DNA of 64,000 bases from Bacteroidales bacterium (GTDB taxonomy: Bacteria; Bacteroidota; Bacteroidia; Bacteroidales; P3), in the NCBI GenBank assembly GCA_017480245.1, contig JAFVBA010000010.1, positions 62,001-126,000 on the forward strand, in the 5' to 3' direction. This document shows, one piece after another, positions 59,151-64,000 of this stretch. A program made the position numbers and the translations under genes. Numbering within the stretch: the first letter of the stretch is position 1; each line of letters starts with the position of its first letter. The notes under the pieces are model-generated. The model did no database searches. It was not told the DNA's origin and was given only the letters and a program-made list of their open reading frames with translations.

Positions 59151-61151
59151 ATGACACTGAATACAGATACCAAAACATTGTTTTCGCAAATCGGAGTTAA
59201 AATCTTAGTTTGTTTCTTATTGCTTTTGCAACTCTTTCCGCCGTTGTGGGTGCAGGATGTTACATCTTTAAGACATTTTATGATAGCTCTGTTTGATATT
59301 GCAACATTAGCACTTATTACAGCAGGGGTTTTTCAAAAGAAGATACCGATGATCAATCCCCTGAAATTTTTTCCTTATATCGTCTTTTTGTCTTTGGTAA
59401 TCTGGATGGCAATAAGCATATCTTGGGCAATGAATAGGGTAGAGGGTATAGCGGTTCTTAATCGTTGGATGCTTATCTTCCTTACCTCTGTTTTGGTTTC
59501 AGTATTGCTTAATAACAATTCAAAAGTCTTTCATGTACTTGTCTATTGTACTATGGCGGTTACTCTTGTTAATGTCTTGACTTGTATTATCGGTTATTAT
59601 TATTTTGATTTGCATATCTCCCAGCGCAGAAACCTTATGCTAAATGGCGGTTACGGTAACAAGAATATATTTGCCGTTTGCCTGTTATTGAAACTTCCTT
59701 TGCTGTATTATGCAGTGCTTAGATACAAAAGGGTATTTAAAATAATTTCTTTGGTTTTGATTTTTGCAGTTTGCTTTTGCCTTGTAATACTTTCAACACG
59801 CAGTACCTTTATCGGTCTTTTCGGTCAGTTGATTATACTGTTTGTTTATGCGTTGTTCCAAAAATTCAGATTCAAATCAAAAAATACACACATATTATAT
59901 ATAAGTATAACGATGTTGTGCGCAATCGGCGGATTTTTTGCGGCAAACAAATTCATACAATATAATTATAATAAATACGCAAGCCATAATGTGCAGAACA
60001 ATTATACAATTGCGGCAAGAGTTCAGACAATTGAACAAGGCAATTCAAAAGGCAGGCTGTTGATTTGGAAAAACACTTCGGAAATAATAAAAATGAACCC
60101 GATATTCGGTTACGGCATCGGCAATCATAAGCTCAATATTATGAGGGTTGAGGCAAAGAAAAAAACTAATTATGTTGTCAGCGACCACGCTCATAATGAT
60201 TTTTTGGAGATGCAAAGCGAATTGGGCGTGATTGGCGAATTGCTATACCTATTATTATATATAGGTATGTTTGTTTGTGGATTGAAGATAATGTATTCCC
60301 AAAAGACTAAAGAAGATTACCGTCTTATTGCTTTAAGTTCGCTGCTTATGTTAATAACTTATATGAATGACGCAGTGTTTAACTTTCCTAACGAAAGAGC
60401 TACACCACAGATTTATTTAGCACTGAGTATTGCCTTGATGAGTTTCGCTTGGTTCAAGACGAAAAGGGAAGTTGCAGTAGTGAAACCTTATAAAATAGTT
60501 TTGCCTGTGGTTTGTATTGTGATGATAGGTGCATTGTACATAGAAACCTGCCATTTTATATCTTCAGTTGTGCAACATCAAAGAATATTATGCCATAACA
60601 GTAACAACAAAAACCATATTCCGCCGTCGCATTGGGTAAATGTTTCACCGTGGTTGCCTAATGTTGATGAAAGTACCAAACCTATTGCAATTAATAACGC
60701 AATGATGTTCGCTTTGGAGGGAGATTACCGAACGGCGGTCAATATGATTTTGGCAGATAACTCCAATCCTTATTATGCTTTAAAAGAATACCGTTTGGCT
60801 TCTTATTATTCACATTTGGATATGACGGATTCGTCGGATTATTGGGCAGATAAATGTATAAAGATGAAACCTCTGTGTTATGACCCCGTAAGTGTGAAAA
60901 TTGGCAATAGAAGAAAAGAAGGTGATACCAAAGCGCAAATTCGTTTGTTGGAAGATTACTTGCAAAGAGAGAAGAATGAAGAGAGAGCGTGGCTTTCGTT
61001 GATAAATATTTACTTGTCAGAGGAGGATTATTTGAAAGCAGAGGAAATTTATAAACAATTTTGTGTTGATAACAACGAAAACGAGCGTTTTTTGAGGAAA
61101 AAATCTGAAATAGAAGCCTTAAAAGAGCGTAAAGAACAGCAAAAACGGTAA
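59151..61151 (+). CDS. O-antigen ligase-like membrane protein (Wzy_C) with C-terminal TPR region
   Basis: A 666-aa protein with about twelve transmembrane helices in the first 470 residues. The large periplasmic loop carries GYGIGNHKLN near 319-328 and the conserved SDHAHNDFLEMQSELGVIGE near 345-364, the signature of Wzy_C/WaaL proteins that attach or polymerise glycan on lipid carriers. The last 150 residues are soluble and TPR-like (AWLSLINIYLSEEDYLKAEEIYKQ). Neighbouring rfbD supports a role in rhamnose-containing surface glycan. It could also be a protein O-oligosaccharyltransferase. Confidence 0.87.
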   Translation: MTLNTDTKTLFSQIGVKILVCFLLLLQLFPPLWVQDVTSLRHFMIALFDIATLALITAGVFQKKIPMINPLKFFPYIVFLSLVIWMAISISWAMNRVEGIAVLNRWMLIFLTSVLVSVLLNNNSKVFHVLVYCTMAVTLVNVLTCIIGYYYFDLHISQRRNLMLNGGYGNKNIFAVCLLLKLPLLYYAVLRYKRVFKIISLVLIFAVCFCLVILSTRSTFIGLFGQLIILFVYALFQKFRFKSKNTHILYISITMLCAIGGFFAANKFIQYNYNKYASHNVQNNYTIAARVQTIEQGNSKGRLLIWKNTSEIIKMNPIFGYGIGNHKLNIMRVEAKKKTNYVVSDHAHNDFLEMQSELGVIGELLYLLLYIGMFVCGLKIMYSQKTKEDYRLIALSSLLMLITYMNDAVFNFPNERATPQIYLALSIALMSFAWFKTKREVAVVKPYKIVLPVVCIVMIGALYIETCHFISSVVQHQRILCHNSNNKNHIPPSHWVNVSPWLPNVDESTKPIAINNAMMFALEGDYRTAVNMILADNSNPYYALKEYRLASYYSHLDMTDSSDYWADKCIKMKPLCYDPVSVKIGNRRKEGDTKAQIRLLEDYLQREKNEERAWLSLINIYLSEEDYLKAEEIYKQFCVDNNENERFLRKKSEIEALKERKEQQKR

Positions 61152-61231
61152 AAAGAAAAGAAATAAAGTAAAAATTTTATCATTGATAATCAATGTATTA
61201 AGAAAAAAGAATGAAAAAAAACGCCGAAAAA

Positions 61232-61263
61232 TTGTCTTAGATTGAAATCTTGTTGTATTTTTG
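61232..61263 (+). promoter_or_regulatory. Promoter of the 55-aa lipoprotein
   Basis: TTG (61232-61234), 21-base spacer, TATTTTTG (61256-61263), then a leader of about 45 nt. Confidence 0.7.
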
Positions 61264-61312
61264 CCGAGTTAAAACAAAAGGATTTATAAACACTTTAAAA
61301 CAATTAAAAGAA

Positions 61313-61480
61313 ATGAAAAAAGTATTGTTCGTATTAGCAATCGCTGGTTTCTTCGCAGCATGCGGTGGAAACAAAGCAGCAGAAACTGCAACTGAAACAG
61401 CTTGTGATAACACACAAACAGAAGAAGTAGCAGAAACTACAACTGATACAGCAGCTGAAACAACTGCAGAAGTTAAATAA
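61313..61480 (+). CDS. Very small acidic lipoprotein (55 aa)
   Basis: Starts at ATG 61313: MKKVLFVLAIAGFFAACGGN, with lipobox FFAAC and lipidated Cys17. The mature part of 38 residues is nearly all Ala, Thr and Glu (AAETATETACDNTQTEE, then VAETTTDTAAETTAEVK). Repeats of ET, AET and TTA suggest an unstructured acidic tail. Strong promoter, short leader and a good terminator suggest high expression. Comparable tiny acidic lipoproteins occur in Bacteroidota, with unknown function. An in-frame extension to 61250 lies upstream of the -7 box and is not used. Confidence 0.8.
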   Translation: MKKVLFVLAIAGFFAACGGNKAAETATETACDNTQTEEVAETTTDTAAETTAEVK

Positions 61481-61501
61481 TCAGTTTAGCACAGCGAAGT
61501 T

Positions 61502-61532
61502 AAGCAGTCCCATAATCAAGACTGCTTTTTTT
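61502..61532 (+). terminator. Terminator after the small lipoprotein
   Basis: AAGCAGTC (61502-61509) pairs perfectly with GACTGCTT (61520-61527) and is followed by TTTTTT. Confidence 0.85.
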
Positions 61533-61655
61533 ATGCCCTTATGTTTGGTAGGTATTTTAAAGATAATAAGAGATAAATTGCAATAATCCTTTTGTTTTAC
61601 AAGTTTTTGCATCATCCTTTTGTTGAAATAATCTTGCTTTTGTAAAAAATCATAA
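61533..61655. other. Intergenic sequence without a recognised feature
   Basis: AT-rich. It holds two ATCCTTTTGTT direct repeats (near 61586 and 61614), but I see no gene, promoter or hairpin. Confidence 0.5.
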
Positions 61656-61802
61656 CGCCTTTTTTATTCTTTGTGCCGCCCTTTCGCAATTCATTTTGAA
61701 AAAAACTCTTTTTTTATGGAGAAAAAACTGTTTTTTTATGTCAAAAAAAGGGTTTTTTCTGAATTCTTTTCGCAAAGGGCGGCGCAAAGATTAAAAAAGG
61801 CG
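61656..61802. repeat. Palindromic element, family C copy 2 (147 bp)
   Basis: Arms 61656-61681 and 61777-61802 are inverted with 24 of 26 matches (CGCCTTTTTT...GCCGCCC). Inside, a TTTCGCAA/TTTTCGCAAAG pair and three A-run/core/T-run mini-palindromes with cores CTC (61706), CTG (61728) and GGG (61750), exactly 22 bp apart, centred at 61729 like the arms. Closely parallels copy 1 at 50561-50676. It lies between the convergent lipoprotein and phosphofructokinase genes. 61803-62037 shows no gene or clear signal. Confidence 0.85.
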
Positions 61803-62037
61803 GTCTTGAATAAAGTAAAGGCGGCAAAATTTTCCGATACTACGGCTTCAATTCCGACAATTTGATACTAATTTCATTGTATTTTGGTCTTTTTTTCTGA
61901 AAACAATAACTTGTCTTTTGATTTTATAAAAATCAATACTAAAATTTTTTCTATTGATTGTCAATAAGATATACCTACCCATAAAGAAAAATGTCCGAAA
62001 ATATTTGGTAGTTCTTGTTGAAGTACAATTTCTTGTT

Positions 62038-63273
62038 TTAATCAATAGGATTTACTTTAGGGAAATTGGCATTGAAGGTTTCAAATTCAGGTTTGCCGAT
62101 AATATGTCCTAAGAAATCTTTATACATATCGGTAAATACGAATTTTTCTTCGTCAAAATACTCCGTAGGAAGCGGACGGTTGCCGATTTTTCCCATATCT
62201 ATAGAGCCGCAGTTGTATTCTTCCAAATCACCGTATGAACATACTTTCTTTAGTACAGGCATCTTGCCGTATTCTTCTCTCAATAACAAATCCACTGCCT
62301 TATCTGCCAAAGCCTGAGTTAATCTGCGGTCGTAAGCGTTGCACATTCCCGAACGTGGATAGTATCCCGTCATTTGCGCACGTGCATCTATTTTCAATTT
62401 TGCAGAAATCTCGCTCGCAATTGTACCGCACACTCCGCCCAAACGTGCATGTCCGTACTCGTCTTGCTCAGTTGAAGCATAGACAACATCACACGTTCCA
62501 GTTTGTTCGTTATACCAACGCACGCCTTCACTTACAGGTATGATAAGACTTTTATCCGGACTGTTTTTATATGTTTCGGCTACAATTTCAAAGAATTTTT
62601 CTTTTCTTTCTTTGGTCATCTCCAATTCAGGAATCAAACTTATCGTACTGCCGCCGAATGTTCCTGCACCAGTAAGCCAACCTGCATCTCTTCCCATCAC
62701 TTCCATAACCATTATACGCTGATGTGATTCCGCCGTTGTCTTCAAACGTGCCGCAAACTCTGCAATTGATTTTGCTGCGGTAGGAAATCCCGGACAGATA
62801 ACGGCATCGGTTTCTTTGCCGTTGTAAGAATGCATCGTCAAAGTGCGTAAATCGTTGTCTATTGTCTTAGGAAAACCGATTACAGGGATACCTTCCTGTT
62901 CGTATAAGCGTTTTGCTGCCCCGTTGGTGTCATCACCGCCGATTGTTACCAATACATCAATCTTGTAACGCTTAAGATTTCTCATCACCTGCGGAACTCT
63001 GTCCTCAGGATTTTTCTTTGACGGGAACGGATTGGTACGTGAGGAGCGCAAAGAAGTTCCGCCGTAAAGTCCGTTGTAAGGACGGTTAGTTAAATCCACG
63101 ATGTCGCCGTCGCCTAACAGACCTTTCCAACCTGTACGGATACCATAAACTTTGAAACCCAACATTAAAGCGCGGTTTCTTACACTTTCTATACTTGAAT
63201 TTATAGCAGGCGTATCTCCGCCGCCGGAAAGAATTGCAAGTGTCTTACCTGCAAATAATTTTTCTATTCTCAT
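62038..63273 (-). CDS. pfkA: 6-phosphofructokinase with pyrophosphate-dependent signature
   Basis: A 411-aa phosphofructokinase. LAILSGGGDTPAIN at 12-25 and GGDDT at 112-116 (ATP enzymes have GGDGS; Asp115 replaces Gly104 of E. coli PfkA), and PKTIDND at 135-141 (Lys136 replaces Gly124). Both changes are the known marks of PPi-dependent enzymes, where Asp and Lys block ATP and favour pyrophosphate. MGRDAGW near 194-200 and the sugar-phosphate residues are kept. Such an enzyme works in both glycolysis and gluconeogenesis. Single gene with its own promoter. Confidence 0.9.
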   Translation of the reverse strand: MRIEKLFAGKTLAILSGGGDTPAINSSIESVRNRALMLGFKVYGIRTGWKGLLGDGDIVDLTNRPYNGLYGGTSLRSSRTNPFPSKKNPEDRVPQVMRNLKRYKIDVLVTIGGDDTNGAAKRLYEQEGIPVIGFPKTIDNDLRTLTMHSYNGKETDAVICPGFPTAAKSIAEFAARLKTTAESHQRIMVMEVMGRDAGWLTGAGTFGGSTISLIPELEMTKERKEKFFEIVAETYKNSPDKSLIIPVSEGVRWYNEQTGTCDVVYASTEQDEYGHARLGGVCGTIASEISAKLKIDARAQMTGYYPRSGMCNAYDRRLTQALADKAVDLLLREEYGKMPVLKKVCSYGDLEEYNCGSIDMGKIGNRPLPTEYFDEEKFVFTDMYKDFLGHIIGKPEFETFNANFPKVNPID

Positions 63274-63316
63274 GATTCTTGAATTTATATATTTGCATTT
63301 CTTGTTTTGAAGAGTG

Positions 63317-63324
63317 CAAAATTA
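63317..63324 (-). promoter_or_regulatory. -7 box (TAATTTTG, minus strand) of the phosphofructokinase gene
   Basis: TAATTTTG on the minus strand 44 bases before the ATG; a matching -33 box is not evident. Confidence 0.6.
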
Positions 63325-63485
63325 CAATAATTTTTAAAAACTCTGAAATAAAATACACGAAAATAAAAGCAAATGAAATAAAACCTAAATCATTAATCTT
63401 TTTAATAGTTTCAGTGTTTAGAAAATCTTTAATTCAATTTCCCAAAATAAAAGCTTTGTTGCTTCTAAAAAATTCAAAGATATTA

Positions 63486-64000
63486 TTATCTATCTTGAGA
63501 ATTATTAATTTCTTGTAACAAATCCTTATACCACTTCTGCCCGAAACGGCGGATAAGTGCCTCTTTGCAGTTTTCATATACGTGGATATTCTTATTTTTC
63601 CCCTCCTGCAAAGCACTTTGACACACGTCCCAACCGTGAAAATTCAACGCAGTCATTTCATCGTACTCACTGACACGGATTGGGTACAAATTACAGGAAA
63701 TAGGTTTGATGAAATCAATTTTCTTCTCCATATAAAGTTTTTGAAATACGCAAAGATGGGCAGTTACCGGCTTTTCGTTTTCCGTGTTGCCGTCGTTATC
63801 CGAAAGAATTGTCTGCTCAAAAGCAAAAACGCAGTCCTTACCGTCAATAATCTGCGTTACAAGGTTGCCTTCGTCGTCAAGAGTAAAAAAATTCTTGTCC
63901 TTAATAACCTGCTGCGACTTTTCACTGAGGTAGGGAAGCACTTGAGGCAAAAGATTTTTGATTATTTTCTTTTCTTCTTTGGTTATCGGGGCTCCGAAAT
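63486..64000 (-). CDS. DUF3109 family protein, N terminus cut by the window
   Basis: The reading frame is open to base 64000, reading FGAPITKEEKKIIKNLLPQV before the TTG at 63950, so the true start is outside. The visible 171 residues contain the DUF3109 blocks GAPITKEE, QVLPYLSEKSQQ, AHLCVFQKLYMEKKIDFIKP, ISCNLYPIRVSEY, and LNFHGWDVCQSA. Conserved cysteines (in DCVF, LCVF, SCNL, DVCQ and YENC), together with those expected in the missing part, may bind an Fe-S or metal cluster. The family is of unknown function and widespread in Bacteroidota. Confidence 0.88.
   Translation of the reverse strand, partial: FGAPITKEEKKIIKNLLPQVLPYLSEKSQQVIKDKNFFTLDDEGNLVTQIIDGKDCVFAFEQTILSDNDGNTENEKPVTAHLCVFQKLYMEKKIDFIKPISCNLYPIRVSEYDEMTALNFHGWDVCQSALQEGKNKNIHVYENCKEALIRRFGQKWYKDLLQEINNSQDR

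Noticed and set aside
58211..61151. O-antigen or rhamnose biosynthesis cluster
   Set aside because: Only rfbD and one ligase-like gene are present; no other sugar-nucleotide or glycosyltransferase genes adjoin.
61656..61802. Insertion sequence or MITE
   Set aside because: Terminal inverted arms exist but no transposase and no target duplication in the flanks; internal 22-bp periodicity is not a known MITE feature.
61803..62037. Possible decayed gene before the phosphofructokinase terminus
   Set aside because: Minus-strand translation gives short fragments broken by several stops and no recognisable motif.

Overview
The window looks like a chromosomal segment of a Bacteroidota (probably Bacteroidales) genome. 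The DNA is AT-rich. Most transcription units start behind a TAnnTTTG -7 box, sometimes with a TTTG or TTG box 18-21 bases upstream, which is the Bacteroidota promoter type, and Shine-Dalgarno sequences are nearly absent. The gene set agrees: an OMP_b-brl_3-type outer membrane receptor, a type B gliding/type IX secretion C-terminal domain, a DUF4249 lipoprotein, many short lipoproteins, a decayed HU-like gene of Bacteroidales type, and a 6-phosphofructokinase with pyrophosphate-type active-site residues. I see no rRNA, CRISPR array, prophage, integron or insertion sequence. The content is mostly core metabolism and envelope biogenesis.

Layout. 1-6200: end of a C69 dipeptidase, queD-like gene, AI-2E family permease, mutS2, tRNA-Cys. 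6260-9740 (minus): pssA-purS-queA-spoIID-like block. 9835-14300: lipoprotein-frr, a 58-aa CWC-domain protein missed by length filters, gtrA-like gene, surE-small membrane protein-lpxB. 14430-18070 (minus): tig-ychF and a DUF4249 lipoprotein. 18135-25143 (plus): pyrK-pyrD, a His/Cys-rich membrane protein with a TonB receptor, a U32 peptidase-family protein and a PHP phosphatase. 25270-28694 (minus): EnvC-like degenerate LytM protein and DsbD. 28991-33321 (plus): lepA-GT2-membrane protein-GHKL ATPase-YqeY. 33484-42433 (minus): CD225-like protein, Uup-like ABC-F with aroB, HU-like pseudogene, outer membrane protein, transglutaminase-like protein, S41 protease. 42594-44771 (plus): PpiD/SurA-like chaperone. 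44850-50204 (minus): outer membrane receptor, ABC exporter, GntR regulator and a 29-aa membrane peptide. 50822-53638 (plus): type B sorted surface protein. 53763-59056 (minus): phosphohexomutase, two Sel1 proteins, NlpC/P60 lipoprotein, rfbD. 59151-61480 (plus): O-antigen ligase-like protein and a tiny lipoprotein. 62038-64000 (minus): PPi-type phosphofructokinase and a cut DUF3109 gene.

How the genes fit together. QueD and QueA both serve queuosine synthesis; PyrK and PyrD form the NAD-linked dihydroorotate dehydrogenase; LpxB, GtrA, RfbD, the GT2 and the O-antigen ligase serve lipopolysaccharide or surface glycan; SpoIID, EnvC-like and NlpC/P60 proteins act on or near peptidoglycan; trigger factor, PpiD/SurA-like protein, DsbD and S41 protease handle protein folding and quality control.

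The most unusual signal is between the genes. Seven intergenic stretches are arrays built on a 20-22 bp unit (two helical turns); six of them are near-perfectly symmetric palindromes falling into three sequence families with two copies each. Separately, at least eight gaps are written in heptanucleotide (7-bp) register with units such as CTACATA or CTTTAAA. Neither class is explained by genes, terminators or known mobile elements. No complete new protein system was found; the rest of the window is ordinary.
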